A DNA stretch of 64,000 nt, from the NCBI RefSeq assembly GCF_001423745.1, contig NZ_LMPC01000012.1:708809-772808 (forward strand). Reading direction: 5' to 3'. Position 1 is the first letter of the stretch; every line of letters starts with the position of its first letter. The notes under the pieces are model-generated. The model made no database searches, was not told where the DNA came from, and saw only the letters and a program-made list of their open reading frames with translations. The position numbers and the translations under genes were made by a program. Source of the stretch: Arthrobacter sp. Leaf337. Lineage in GTDB: Bacteria; Actinomycetota; Actinomycetes; Actinomycetales; Micrococcaceae. Shown here piece after piece: positions 29,801 through 38,171 of this stretch.

Positions 29801-30480
29801 AACGCCCCGGCGGGCTGCCCGGTATCGAGCTTGAGTCGCTCTCCGCCGCCTGGCCCGCGGGTCCGGAAGTCTTCACCGGTGTTTCCGCGACGGCGGAACC
29901 TGGCCGCTGGCTCGCCGTGACCGGAACCTCAGGCTCCGGAAAGTCCACCCTGCTGGCCGTCCTGCTCGGGTTCCTGCCGCCACGCTCCGGCCGGATCGCT
30001 GTCACCGGACGCGCTGCCTGGTGTCCGCAGGAAGCGCACCTTTTCGACTCCACCATCCGCGGAAACCTCCTGCTCGGCCGGCCGGAAGGCAAGGACGGCG
30101 ACGCCGGTCAGGAAATCGCTAAAGCCCTGGCCGCCGTGGGGCTGGAGCCGCTGCTTCGCAGGCTGGAGAATGGCGCCGACACCCGGATCGGACCCGGAGG
30201 CGCCTTCCTCAGCGGCGGGGAACGCCAACGGCTGGCGGTTGCCAGGACCCTCATGACCGGGGCCGACGTGATCCTGCTGGACGAACCCACCGCCCATCTT
30301 GACGCCGAGGCGGGCAGGGAGATGCTGGCTGACCTTCGGCGGGGTCTCACCGGACGGACCGTAGTTCTGGTGACCCACAATCCCGACGACATCGACCCGG
30401 CAGATCGCAGGCTGGACCTCGACGCGGGGGCGCGCGCCGGCGTCGGGCAGGTTCTGGCGCGGGGCGGGGCCGGCAGCTAG
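26872..30480 (+). CDS. cydDC: fused CydD-CydC ABC exporter required for cytochrome bd assembly
   Basis: 1202 aa fusion of two half-transporters. CydD half: six-helix membrane domain (about 15-300), Walker A GASGAGKST, signature LSPGELRRVALARG, Walker B LLLLDEPTAHLD. CydC half from about residue 620: membrane domain, Walker A GTSGSGKST, signature LSGGERQRLAVARTL, Walker B VILLDEPTAHLD. CydDC exports reduced thiols or heme-related compounds and is needed for bd oxidase maturation; the true substrate is debated. The halves are joined by an Ala/Pro-rich linker containing a 12-bp tandem repeat (28591-28632). Starts 6 bases after cydB, so it belongs to the same operon. Its TAG stop is part of the next gene's -10. 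Confidence -1.
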   Translation: MRPQFPAGPANRLALYWLGFLAALKALSLVLMAQAVASVLAGLVSQSPAWADQLGWGLAGVVLRSVTVWAQGVASRRAALGVKEELRAALLERALRNGTRAAGPSDGGLAILATRGLDALDSYYTQFLPALVNCAAIPLLLGARILFADWVSAVVVVLTVPLVPVFMVLIGRYTEDRVRAAQSALARLSGHMLELAKGLPVLVGLGRASAQRKALEDISEQYRSRTMDTLRTAFLSALALELIATISVAVVAVFIGVRLVHGDMALEAGLLALILAPDCYLPLRELGTAHHSSDDGRAALAEVAAVMDAPEVRPLQPQNGSQPQGGLLPGGTSEGGAGLPAVTVRNLTVTYGGRLEPAVGPLGFDAPAGRITALDGASGAGKSTILGVLAGIVGTGGGAVVSGGIAGFSPPDVAWVPQHPVMVEISVLAEVMLYLKGGAAGTAGTASANAAASKARACLEAAGAGHLAAKHPAELSPGELRRVALARGLARIEAGATLLLLDEPTAHLDRESANVVNESILKLRGRATVLLVAHDRLTRELADHVVPVAAGSAPGWPAADAAASSRHSAVLPAPDAGPDAGPDAGPDRATAPATARAAEPPATADTEARAGGTAGVRTHNTPVRIFRLLRPESLKFGAAGVVGVLAALFAVALAGLSGWLIIRASEQPPILYLLTAIVGVRFFGIGRAVLRYTERLLLHDAVFASLTRLRGRLWDSLSRRALSLRRLLQGGNVLGTVIDDVDTVRDLVPRVVLPPVTAVAVGASAIAATGLLLPAALPAVIAAAVVSLVAAPAAALLADRMSAQAEQRLRSGVLRDIAAALDARAELHANGVAAPVLSAIGVADKEATAASQRSAWAEGLGQALTVLACGTAALAAAVLAGPEVTGGSVAPATAAVVVLLQLALVDPYAAITTAVRQYPALRLVLDRISEAGVLDASEAADPDAAGVPAAETGAAATPAGDTGGRNRGTPGLEPVAQRPGGLPGIELESLSAAWPAGPEVFTGVSATAEPGRWLAVTGTSGSGKSTLLAVLLGFLPPRSGRIAVTGRAAWCPQEAHLFDSTIRGNLLLGRPEGKDGDAGQEIAKALAAVGLEPLLRRLENGADTRIGPGGAFLSGGERQRLAVARTLMTGADVILLDEPTAHLDAEAGREMLADLRRGLTGRTVVLVTHNPDDIDPADRRLDLDAGARAGVGQVLARGGAGS
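28591..28632 (+). repeat. 12-bp tandem repeat in the cydDC linker
   Basis: Three perfect copies of CCGGACGCGGGA plus a 6-base partial copy, encoding (PDAG)3-PD. Copy number is likely to vary between strains. Confidence -1.
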
Positions 30481-30483
30481 CCT
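30478..30483 (+). promoter_or_regulatory. -10 element of the tandem GNAT gene, overlapping the cydDC stop
   Basis: TAGCCT, then gttggc (6 bases), then the ATG at 30490. The TAG is the stop codon of cydDC. Confidence -1.
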
Positions 30484-30489
30484 GTTGGC

Positions 30490-31539
30490 ATGCTGAACAA
30501 CGACGCTCCGATGCCCGGATCCTGGCGGGCCGCACTGGCCGGCGAGGGGCTGGCCTGGCGTCCGGCAGAGGAGAGGGACGTCGCGGCGTGGGCTGACCTG
30601 ATTGCCCGGACGGCCGAGGTGGAACGGCCCGTGTGGTTTGAGCGGGCCGCCGACCTTGAACAGATCCTGCAGTCGAAGAAGAACCATCCGGCCGCCAACA
30701 CGCTGCTGCTGCTGGACCGCGGGTCGGTACCCCGCGCTTATGCCCGCATCACGAAAAACCCGGACGGCGACAAGGCCTACGGTTTCGGCTGCGTCGACCC
30801 CGGCTGGCAGCGCCGGGGAATCGGCACGGCGCTGCTGGGATGGCTCAGCCAGCGGACCCTCGAGCGTTTCGCGGAAGACCAGGGTCGGGAAGACAACGAA
30901 CCGTCGCCGCTGCTGCGGGTCCACATGGAACAGCAGCACGAGCACCAGCAGCGGCTGCTCCGCAAAGAAGGATTCCACGTGGTGCGCTATTTCAACGAGA
31001 TGCACCGGCACCTGGACGGCGTCCCGCTTCCAGACGTGCGGCTCGATGACGGGCTGGAACTGGCAACCATGCGGCCGGAGCTCAGCGAGGAGGTCAGGCT
31101 GGCCCACAACGCCGCCTTCCGTGACCATTGGGGAAGCGAGCCCCGGGATGAGGAATCCTGGGGTTTCACCGTCAACGATCCGCAGGCCAGGCCGGACCTG
31201 AGCGCTGTGGTCCTGGACCGGGGCTCCGGAATCGTGGCAGGCTACCAGCTGGCCAGCCACGACCCGGATAGCGCGGTATCCCGGGGCTACAGCGAGGGGT
31301 ATACGGAGCTGCTGGGCGTCCGCCGCGAGTACCGCGGACGCGGGATCGCCCAGGCCCTGCTCGCCGATGCGATGCGGCGCTTTGCCGCGGCGGGGATGGA
31401 CCGCGCCTCCCTCGACGTCGACTCGGAGAACCCCACTGGCGCGCTCGCCCTCTACGAAAAAATGGGGTACAGCGCCGTCAACCGGAGCCTGGCGTGGGAC
31501 AAGGAATTGTCGGCGCGCACAGCTGACCCGGCAAGCTAA
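30490..31539 (+). CDS. tandem-domain GNAT N-acetyltransferase
   Basis: 349 aa with two GNAT folds. The first (about 15-165) has the acetyl-CoA loop in DPGWQRRGIGTALLGWL. The second (about 185-345) has VRREYRGRGIAQALLADAMRRF followed by SLDVDSENPTGALALYEKMGY. Mycothiol synthase MshD is also a double GNAT, but this protein is longer and I see no MshD-specific signature, so the substrate is left open. Own leaderless promoter; it follows the cyd operon by only 9 bases and may also be cotranscribed. Confidence -1.
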   Translation: MLNNDAPMPGSWRAALAGEGLAWRPAEERDVAAWADLIARTAEVERPVWFERAADLEQILQSKKNHPAANTLLLLDRGSVPRAYARITKNPDGDKAYGFGCVDPGWQRRGIGTALLGWLSQRTLERFAEDQGREDNEPSPLLRVHMEQQHEHQQRLLRKEGFHVVRYFNEMHRHLDGVPLPDVRLDDGLELATMRPELSEEVRLAHNAAFRDHWGSEPRDEESWGFTVNDPQARPDLSAVVLDRGSGIVAGYQLASHDPDSAVSRGYSEGYTELLGVRREYRGRGIAQALLADAMRRFAAAGMDRASLDVDSENPTGALALYEKMGYSAVNRSLAWDKELSARTADPAS

Positions 31540-31574
31540 AGCCGCATAGCTGAAACCGGCTGGCCGTGCGCGCC

Positions 31575-32093
31575 TCAGGCGTCGACGTCGTGCAGGTGAT
31601 GGACGACGTCGTGCAGGAAGTACTGCGCGAGGGTCATCACCGTGAACTCCGAACCGTTGCCCCGGATGCCTTTCCTGCCCCACTCGTCCTCATGCACGCC
31701 CGCGAATGACTCGGCGATCTGTTCGCCTTCGGCGGTCAGTTCGGCACTGACGATGGCGGGGTCCGCGTTGGCGTAGTCCTGCTCCACGGCGGTCTTGTCC
31801 TGGTCCCAGTTCTCGAACCGGGCGTTGTCCTCGCTCAGCATCAGGTTCAGCCGGCGGTCGAAGAGGCTGAAAACATCCCGGACATGCGATGCGTACTCCA
31901 GCACGGACCACGTGGCCTCGTCCGGTCGGTCCGCGACGTCCGGGCGGCGCAGCGCCGCCCGCCAGCGCGGAAGCATGTTCGTGACGCTGCCGGGAACCGT
32001 GGCGGGAGTGACCGTTGAGGCGTCGAATCCGCATTCCGGGCAGACCCTGGTCAGCACCCAGGTCCAGTCTTTTTCATCGGGGATGATAGGCAT
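31575..32093 (-). CDS. DinB-like four-helix metalloprotein
   Basis: 172 aa. The DinB_2/maleylpyruvate-isomerase-like superfamily is suggested by His ligands in VLEYASHVRDVFSLFDRR and the C-terminal LAQYFLHDVVHHLHDVDA. Members often use mycothiol or bacillithiol as thiol cofactor; that is family knowledge, not shown here. The N-terminus has CPECGFDAS, a CxxC pair that may bind metal. ATG at 32093 with a leaderless -10 whose TAG is the parC stop codon. Convergent with the GNAT gene (35-base gap). Confidence -1.
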   Translation of the reverse strand: MPIIPDEKDWTWVLTRVCPECGFDASTVTPATVPGSVTNMLPRWRAALRRPDVADRPDEATWSVLEYASHVRDVFSLFDRRLNLMLSEDNARFENWDQDKTAVEQDYANADPAIVSAELTAEGEQIAESFAGVHEDEWGRKGIRGNGSEFTVMTLAQYFLHDVVHHLHDVDA

Positions 32094-32099
32094 GCCAGT

Positions 32100-32105
32100 A
32101 GTCTA
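32100..32105 (-). promoter_or_regulatory. -10 element of the DinB-like gene, overlapping the parC stop
   Basis: TAGACT on the minus strand, then actggc (6 bases), then the ATG at 32093. The TAG is the stop codon of parC. Confidence -1.
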
Positions 32106-34601
32106 GGCCCAGGTCATGCTGGGCCCAATGGCGTCCACGGCCTGCGACAGCGGGATGCCGGAGCCGTCCCGTCGGCCGTGTTCCTGCGGGAGCGAGCGCG
32201 CCACCCCCGCCAGCGAGGACGCCTTGGCCGGCCCGTGTCCGGCCCACGCAATGAGCAGGGTATCTTCGCCCTTCAGGAACCGGTGCGCCCGCACTCCCGC
32301 AGTGGCCCTGCCCTTGGCCGGATACTCCGCGAAGGCCGTCACTTTCCCGGCACCGGGGGCCGTGCCCGGCAGGGCACCCTCGGTCCCGGAAACGGTGACC
32401 ACGACGGCCTCCTCGTCGCCCGGGGCGACAGTTCCGAAGAACAGCACCTCGTCCCCGGCTCCCAGCTTGATCCCCGCCATGCCGCCCGCCGTGCGGCCCT
32501 GCGGCCGGACCGCTGCGGCGGTGAAGCGCAGCAGCTGCGCCTGCTTGGTGAGGAACACGAGGTCGACGTCGTCTGCCCCGGCCGGCTCAACGCCCACCAC
32601 GGTGTCCTTATCCTTGAGGGCAATGACTTCCCAGTCCTCGCGGTTGAGGGGGTAGTCGGGCTGGACGCGTTTGACGATGCCCTGCGCCGTGCCGATCGCC
32701 AGCACCGTATCCAGCGGGGCGAAAGCGACCAGCGTCTCGCCCTTCAGCAGCGTGATGAAGTCCTTGGCAGGTACGCCGCCGGCCAGGTTGGGAAGCCCGG
32801 ACATCGGCGGCAACACGGGCATGTCCATGACCTGGAGGCGCAGCATCCTGCCCAGGGACGTGACGGCGGCGATCTCGCCGCGCGCCGAGGTTTTCACCAC
32901 GGACCGGAACACGTCGTGCCGTGACCGCGGACCGGACTCGGCCAGGGGCTCCTGGTTTGAGGTCCGGGCGATCTGTCCGCTGGCGCTCAGGATGGCCCAG
33001 CAGGGATCATCGGCTATTTCCAGGGCGAGCGGGGCCGCCTTGCCCTTGCCGCCGGGCGCAGCGGCCAGCGCGGCGACGGTGGGGGAGACCGCCTCGGATT
33101 CAAGCAGCACCGTCCGGCGCGGGGTGCCGTACTTTTCCGCGATTTCAGCCAGTTCGTCGGAGACGAGTTCGCGCAGGCGCTGGTCCGAAGCCAGGATGGC
33201 CTCGAGCTCCGCGATCTCACGCTTGAGCTGGTCCTGCTCTTTTTCGAGCTCGATCCGGGAGTACTTGGTCAGCTGCCGGAGCCGGAGTTCCAGGATGTAG
33301 TTCGCCTGGATTTCGGTGAGGTCGTAGATGGACATGAGGCGTTCGCGGGCGGCGGCAACCTCGTCGGAGGACCGGATGATCTGGATGACCTCGTCGATGT
33401 CCACGATGGCGATCAGCAGGCCCTCCACCAGGTGGAGGCGGTCCTTCTTCTTTGCCAGCCGGAAAGCCGTGCGGCGCCGCACCACGTTGATGCGGTGGTC
33501 CACGTAGACGGAGAGCAGCTGCACGAGGCCCAGCGTCTGCGGCTGGCCGTCCACGAGCGTCACGTTGTTGATGCCGAAGGAATCTTCCATCGGCGAGTAG
33601 CGGTAGAGCTGCTGGAGCACGGCGTTCGGGTTGAAGCCGTTCTTCAGCTCGATCACCAGGCGGAGCCCGTGCTTGCGGTCGGTCAGGTCCACGATGTCGC
33701 TGATGCCGGTCAGCTTCTTGCCGTTGACGGCGTCTTTGATCTTCTCGATCACCTTCTCCGGGCCCACCATGTAGGGAAGCTCGGTGACCACCAGGCCGGT
33801 GCGGCGGGCGGACAGCTGCTCGATCTCCACCTTCGCCCGGGTTTTGAACGAGCCGCGGCCCGTGGCGTAGGCGTCGCGGATGCCGTCCAGGCCCACGATC
33901 CGGCCGCCCGTGGGCAGGTCCGGGCCGGGAACGAACCGCATGAGGTCCTCGAGGGTGGCCCCGGGGTTCGCGATCAGGTGCCGGGCAGCGGAGATGACCT
34001 CCACGAGGTTGTGCGGGGCCATGTTTGTGGCCATGCCCACGGCAATGCCCGTGGCGCCGTTGACCAGCAGGTTGGGGAACGCCGCCGGCAGGACATCCGG
34101 CTGGGTCAGCTGGTTGTCGTAGTTGGGGACGAAATCCACCACGTCTTCGTCGAGGTGGTCGGTGAGGGTGAGCGCAGCCGCAGCGAGGCGGGCCTCGGTG
34201 TACCGCGGGGCCGCCGGGCCGTCGTCGAGCGAGCCAAAGTTGCCGTGCCCGTCGATCAGCGGCAGCCGCAGCGAAAAGTCCTGCGCCATGCGGACCATGG
34301 CATCGTAGATCGCGGTGTCGCCGTGCGGGTGCAGCTTGCCCATGACCTCGCCCACCACGCGGGCGCTCTTGACGTGGCCGCGGTCAGGGCGCAGGCCCAT
34401 TTCGCTCATCATGTAGAGGATGCGCCGCTGCACCGGTTTCAGGCCGTCACGGGCATCCGGGAGGGCCCGTGAATAGATGACCGAATAGGCGTACTCGAGG
34501 AACGAGCCTTCCATTTCCGACGTGACGTCGATGTCAACGATGTTCTCGGTGTAGTCCTGGACGGCGTCCCCTGCCGGGGCGGAACTTTGGCGGCGGGCCA
34601 T
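32103..34601 (-). CDS. parC: type IIA topoisomerase A subunit (topoisomerase IV ParC/GyrA-like)
   Basis: 832 aa DNA-cleaving subunit. The N-terminus is [27 protein letters not shown]. The quinolone-resistance region includes [19 protein letters not shown], and the catalytic tyrosine is in [11 protein letters not shown]. The GyrA box QRRGGRG of true gyrase is not evident in the C-terminal beta-pinwheel part, which supports ParC over GyrA. ATG at 34601, divergent from the Pat-like gene. Partner of the B subunit at 20339-22447, from which it is separated by the blaI/cyd block and on the opposite strand. Confidence -1.
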   Translation of the reverse strand: MARRQSSAPAGDAVQDYTENIVDIDVTSEMEGSFLEYAYSVIYSRALPDARDGLKPVQRRILYMMSEMGLRPDRGHVKSARVVGEVMGKLHPHGDTAIYDAMVRMAQDFSLRLPLIDGHGNFGSLDDGPAAPRYTEARLAAAALTLTDHLDEDVVDFVPNYDNQLTQPDVLPAAFPNLLVNGATGIAVGMATNMAPHNLVEVISAARHLIANPGATLEDLMRFVPGPDLPTGGRIVGLDGIRDAYATGRGSFKTRAKVEIEQLSARRTGLVVTELPYMVGPEKVIEKIKDAVNGKKLTGISDIVDLTDRKHGLRLVIELKNGFNPNAVLQQLYRYSPMEDSFGINNVTLVDGQPQTLGLVQLLSVYVDHRINVVRRRTAFRLAKKKDRLHLVEGLLIAIVDIDEVIQIIRSSDEVAAARERLMSIYDLTEIQANYILELRLRQLTKYSRIELEKEQDQLKREIAELEAILASDQRLRELVSDELAEIAEKYGTPRRTVLLESEAVSPTVAALAAAPGGKGKAAPLALEIADDPCWAILSASGQIARTSNQEPLAESGPRSRHDVFRSVVKTSARGEIAAVTSLGRMLRLQVMDMPVLPPMSGLPNLAGGVPAKDFITLLKGETLVAFAPLDTVLAIGTAQGIVKRVQPDYPLNREDWEVIALKDKDTVVGVEPAGADDVDLVFLTKQAQLLRFTAAAVRPQGRTAGGMAGIKLGAGDEVLFFGTVAPGDEEAVVVTVSGTEGALPGTAPGAGKVTAFAEYPAKGRATAGVRAHRFLKGEDTLLIAWAGHGPAKASSLAGVARSLPQEHGRRDGSGIPLSQAVDAIGPSMTWA

Positions 34602-34642
34602 GGGGCTGGTGGATCCTTAACGGTTTACTGGCGAGTTTTAGC

Positions 34643-34648
34643 TAGGCT
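34643..34648 (+). promoter_or_regulatory. -10 element of the Pat-like gene (leaderless)
   Basis: TAGGCT, then aagcct (6 bases), then the ATG at 34655. Confidence -1.
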
Positions 34649-34654
34649 AAGCCT

Positions 34655-37375
34655 ATGGTGGATCAGCCCGGGGACGGCGTATATCCGGAATATTGGGAAG
34701 CCGATGTCGTTCTGCGGGACGGAGGGACGGCTCATCTGCGCCCGATCCACCCCTCAGATGCCGACGCCGTGCAGGCTTTCCATACCGGCCAGTCGCAGAA
34801 GTCCATCTACATGCGGTTTTTCGCCTTTAAAGCGAGGCTCTCCAGCAAGGAGCTGAAGCGCTTCACGGAAGTGGACTACAAGGACCGGGTGGCGCTGGTG
34901 ATCACCATAGGCGGTGAAATCCTGGGCATCGGCCGCTACGACCGGCTGACCGATCCCGAAGAAGCCGAGGTTGCCTTCAATATAGCCGACGCCCACCAGG
35001 GCCGCGGCATCGGATCGATCCTGCTGGAACACCTGGCCGCTGCCGCCCGCGAAAACGGCATCCGTAAATTCAGTGCAGAAGTGCTGCCGGAAAACCGCAA
35101 AATGCTGATGGTTTTCTCCGACGCCGGTTACGACGTCAAGAGGCATTTCGACGACGGTGTGGTGAGCCTGGAGTTCAACATCGACCCTACGGAAAAATCC
35201 CGGGCCGTGATGGAGTCACGCGAGCACCGCGCGGAGGCGCGCAGCATCCAGGAGCTGCTGGCGCCGTCGTCGGTCGCGGTGATCGGGGCCAGCCGCAAAT
35301 GGGGCACCATCGGCTACCAGCTGCTCGAACACATCATCGAGGGCGGCTTCACCGGGCCGGTCTACGCCATCAACCCCGAGGCGCTCGAACTCGCCGGGAT
35401 GCTGTCCTTCGCCAGGCTCTCCGAGGTGCCGGACCCCGTCCGGCTGGCCATCATCGCCGTCCCCTATGAGGAAGTCCCCAAAGTTGTGGCGGACTGCGCG
35501 GCCTCGGGAGTCAAGGGCGTTGTGGTGGCGACGGCCGGGTACGCCGACGACGGTGAACGCGGGCTGGCCAGGCAGCGCGAGCTGGTCCGCCAGGCCCGCT
35601 CCAACGGGATGCGCGTGATCGGCCCCGCGTCCCTGGGCATCGTCAACACGAACCCGGCCGTGTCCCTGAACGCATCCATGGCGCCAAGCCTGCCGCGCCG
35701 GGGCGGCCTGGGACTCTTCAGCCAGTCCGCCGCCATCGGAGTGGCGCTGTATGCCGCGTCCAGCCGGCGCCGCCTGGGCCTTTCCACGTTCCTGTCCGCC
35801 GGCAACCGGGCCGACGTCTCCGGCAACGACATGATGCAGTTCTGGGAAGACGACGCCGACACCGCCGCGGTGGGACTCTACCTCGAATCCATCGGCAATC
35901 CGCGCAAGTTTTCCCGGCTCGCCCGCCGCCTGGCCCGCACCAAGCCCGTCATCGTGGCGAAATCGGACTCGATGGGCCTGCAGTTGCCTCCGGGGCATGC
36001 GGTACGGACCACGCAGGCGCCTGCCGGCGCCCTGGACGCGATGATGCGCCAGTCCGGCGTCATCCGGGTTGAAACGATTGAGCAGCTGATGGACGTGGCC
36101 CAGATCGTCGCCGGCCAGCCGCTGCCGGCCGGGGCGGACATTGCTGTTTTCAGCAACTCCCGGGCCCTCGGAAAAGTGGTCGCGGACAGTGCTGCCGCCA
36201 ACGGGCTCGGTGTTGAGCGGATTGTCACGGACGTGGATCTCGACGCCGGCATGTCACTGGCGCTGCCGGCACTCCGGGAGAGCCTCGCCGGGATCCTCGC
36301 CTCGGACTCCATCCACGCCGTCGTGGTGGCGCTGCTGCCGGCACGGGGCCTCACGGTGGAGAAGATTGCCGGCGTCCTGGCGGAATGCTCCGCCGCGGCC
36401 GGAAAGCCGGTGGTTGCCGCCTTCACCGGGATCCTGGACCCGTCCGTCTATGTTGAGGGCATGGTGGGGGCGGAACGGTTGCCTGTCCACGCCGTGGACG
36501 CCGAATCCGCCAGCGGATCCGTGCCGTGCTACTCCAACCCCGGTGCCGCCGTCGCAGCGCTCGCCGCCGTGGTCAAGTATGCCGAGTGGGTGGAACGCGA
36601 CCAGGGTCTTTTCGCGGAGCCGGAAGGATGCGACCCGGAAAGCGTCAGGGCCGAGCTGGAGGAACTGCTCCATGACGTCCCCGGCGAGCAGCTGGTGCAG
36701 CTCGACCCGGCGAAGGCGGCAACCCTGCTGGCCCACTACGGCATCGACGTTGTCCCCTCCGTGGGCTTCGAGACGCCCGACCAGGCTGTTGCAGCCGCCG
36801 AGCGGCTTGGCTGGCCGGTGGTGCTGAAGACCACCGATCCGACCCTGCGCCACCGGCTGGACCTTGGCGGTGTGCGGCTGGACATCCAGGACGCCGAATC
36901 ATTGCGGCGCAACATCGTAGAGATGCACCGCGCCCTGGCGCCCTACGGTTCGCCGTCCATGGAAGTCCAGATGATGGCTCCGGTGGGCCAAGCCTGCACG
37001 TTCCGGGCCATTGAGGATCCGCTGCTGGGTCCGGTGGTTTCCTTTGGACTTGCCGGGGACGCCGTGAATTTGCTGGAGGACTGGGCCCACCGGGTTCCGC
37101 CGCTGTCCGGTGCCGATGTCCACGACTTCATCCGTGCGCCGCGCGCGGCCCGGAAACTGTTCGGCTACCAGGGCCTTCCGGCGGTAGATGTGGCCGCGCT
37201 GGAGGACCTTGCCGCGCGGTTGACCCGGCTCAAGGACAACCATCCCGAAATAGCGCTGGTTGAGTTCAACCCTGTCCTGGCGGGGCTGCGCGGCGTATCG
37301 ATCCTGGCCGCAGATGTCCGGATCGCGAACGCCGCCCAGCGGACCGACAGTGCCCGCCGGGCGATGCGAAGCTAG
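34655..37375 (+). CDS. GNAT / acyl-CoA synthetase-like fusion (Pat-type protein lysine acetyltransferase)
   Basis: 906 aa. An N-terminal GNAT domain (about 20-180) has the acetyl-CoA loop AHQGRGIGSILLEHL. It is followed by an NDP-forming acyl-CoA synthetase module: CoA-binding domain (SVAVIGASRKWGTIGYQLLEHI, about 205-330), ligase-like domains (GLFSQSAAIGVALY, FLSAGNRADVSGNDMMQFW), and a C-terminal ATP-grasp domain (about 680-900: PVVLKTTDPTLRHRLDLGGV, FRAIEDPLLGPVVSFG, VEFNPVLAG). In the usual position of the phospho-His motif SHTGALAG this protein reads TTQAPAGALD, so it is probably regulatory, not a working ligase. That is typical of Pat enzymes, which acetylate acetyl-CoA synthetase. Domain order GNAT-first is the reverse of Salmonella Pat. 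Leaderless promoter. Confidence -1.
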   Translation: MVDQPGDGVYPEYWEADVVLRDGGTAHLRPIHPSDADAVQAFHTGQSQKSIYMRFFAFKARLSSKELKRFTEVDYKDRVALVITIGGEILGIGRYDRLTDPEEAEVAFNIADAHQGRGIGSILLEHLAAAARENGIRKFSAEVLPENRKMLMVFSDAGYDVKRHFDDGVVSLEFNIDPTEKSRAVMESREHRAEARSIQELLAPSSVAVIGASRKWGTIGYQLLEHIIEGGFTGPVYAINPEALELAGMLSFARLSEVPDPVRLAIIAVPYEEVPKVVADCAASGVKGVVVATAGYADDGERGLARQRELVRQARSNGMRVIGPASLGIVNTNPAVSLNASMAPSLPRRGGLGLFSQSAAIGVALYAASSRRRLGLSTFLSAGNRADVSGNDMMQFWEDDADTAAVGLYLESIGNPRKFSRLARRLARTKPVIVAKSDSMGLQLPPGHAVRTTQAPAGALDAMMRQSGVIRVETIEQLMDVAQIVAGQPLPAGADIAVFSNSRALGKVVADSAAANGLGVERIVTDVDLDAGMSLALPALRESLAGILASDSIHAVVVALLPARGLTVEKIAGVLAECSAAAGKPVVAAFTGILDPSVYVEGMVGAERLPVHAVDAESASGSVPCYSNPGAAVAALAAVVKYAEWVERDQGLFAEPEGCDPESVRAELEELLHDVPGEQLVQLDPAKAATLLAHYGIDVVPSVGFETPDQAVAAAERLGWPVVLKTTDPTLRHRLDLGGVRLDIQDAESLRRNIVEMHRALAPYGSPSMEVQMMAPVGQACTFRAIEDPLLGPVVSFGLAGDAVNLLEDWAHRVPPLSGADVHDFIRAPRAARKLFGYQGLPAVDVAALEDLAARLTRLKDNHPEIALVEFNPVLAGLRGVSILAADVRIANAAQRTDSARRAMRS

Positions 37376-37417
37376 CCCGCCCCGGGCGCACAGTTAGCAA
37401 GTGCCCAGTCGATCTGT

Positions 37418-37423
37418 GAAAAT
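37418..37423 (+). promoter_or_regulatory. possible -10 element of the DUF5998 gene
   Basis: GAAAAT, then ggagta (6 bases), then the ATG at 37430. The GGAG is only 2 bases from the ATG, too close for a good ribosome binding site, so leaderless initiation is plausible. Confidence -1.
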
Positions 37424-37429
37424 GGAGTA

Positions 37430-38170
37430 ATGAGCCCCCAGCCTCCCACGTCGAAGCCGCACGCACCCCGACCCGGTCACCAGGCCTCACAAGGGCATAG
37501 CGCACATGACCACGGTGTCCAGGGCCAGAGCCTTGAAGGCGCACTCCAGCAGGCAGGCTTCTACCCCCGGCTGGTCGCCGATGTCGTTGATGACGCACTG
37601 GACGGCCGCGACTGCATGGCGCACCTTGTGCATCTTGAAACCCATTTCGACCGCGCGGAAGTACGCCGCCACATCACCGTGCTGGTGCTGACGGACGACA
37701 TGCTGGTCATCGCCCATGTTGACGACCAGCAGCTCGACGAGGCCGGCGAGCAGATTGTCGCCCAGATTTCCACCGAATCAGTACCGGTGGCGCAGATCCG
37801 TTCCGTGGTCCTGAGCTACATGTACGCCCAGCCGCAAAACTACAAGCCGTCCGATCCCGTGCGGGAACTCACCCTTTCCATCGCCTGGTCCGGCGGCCAG
37901 CGCCTGGACATGGGGCCGGCCAGCTGCGGGGATCCCCAGTGTGAGGCGGACCACGGTTACAGCGGCACCATCGCCCAGGAGGACATCGTGCTGCGCATCA
38001 GCGCCGAAGCCGACGGCCTGCAGGCCGTCCAGGACGCCAAGCTGTTCGCCCGCGCCCTGCGCGCCGTCAACACCGGTTCGGCGCCCCTGCCGCACAGCGG
38101 CCTGGTGGCCGCGCCGCGTCCGCGCACCGGCGTTTTTGGAAACCGCCTCAGCCGCGGGCACCAGCGCTGA
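37430..38170 (+). CDS. DUF5998 family protein
   Basis: 246 aa cytosolic protein of unknown function. A His/Gln-rich N-terminal tail (1-35) precedes the conserved part: LQQAGFYPRLVADVVDDALDG, HLVHLETHFDRAEVRRHITVLVLTDDMLVIAHVDD, then SVVLSYMYAQPQNY and ISAEADGLQAVQDAKLFARAL. A CGDPQCEADHGYSG segment might bind metal. It directly precedes the phosphodiesterase-like gene, 1 base between stop and start, so the two are probably translationally coupled. Confidence -1.
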   Translation: MSPQPPTSKPHAPRPGHQASQGHSAHDHGVQGQSLEGALQQAGFYPRLVADVVDDALDGRDCMAHLVHLETHFDRAEVRRHITVLVLTDDMLVIAHVDDQQLDEAGEQIVAQISTESVPVAQIRSVVLSYMYAQPQNYKPSDPVRELTLSIAWSGGQRLDMGPASCGDPQCEADHGYSGTIAQEDIVLRISAEADGLQAVQDAKLFARALRAVNTGSAPLPHSGLVAAPRPRTGVFGNRLSRGHQR

Positions 38171-38171
38171 G

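Noticed and set aside
22501..30480. blaI/M56/cyd block as a defence or mobile island
   Set aside because: No integrase, transposase, tRNA or att-like repeats; base composition looks like its neighbours and gene content is respiratory.
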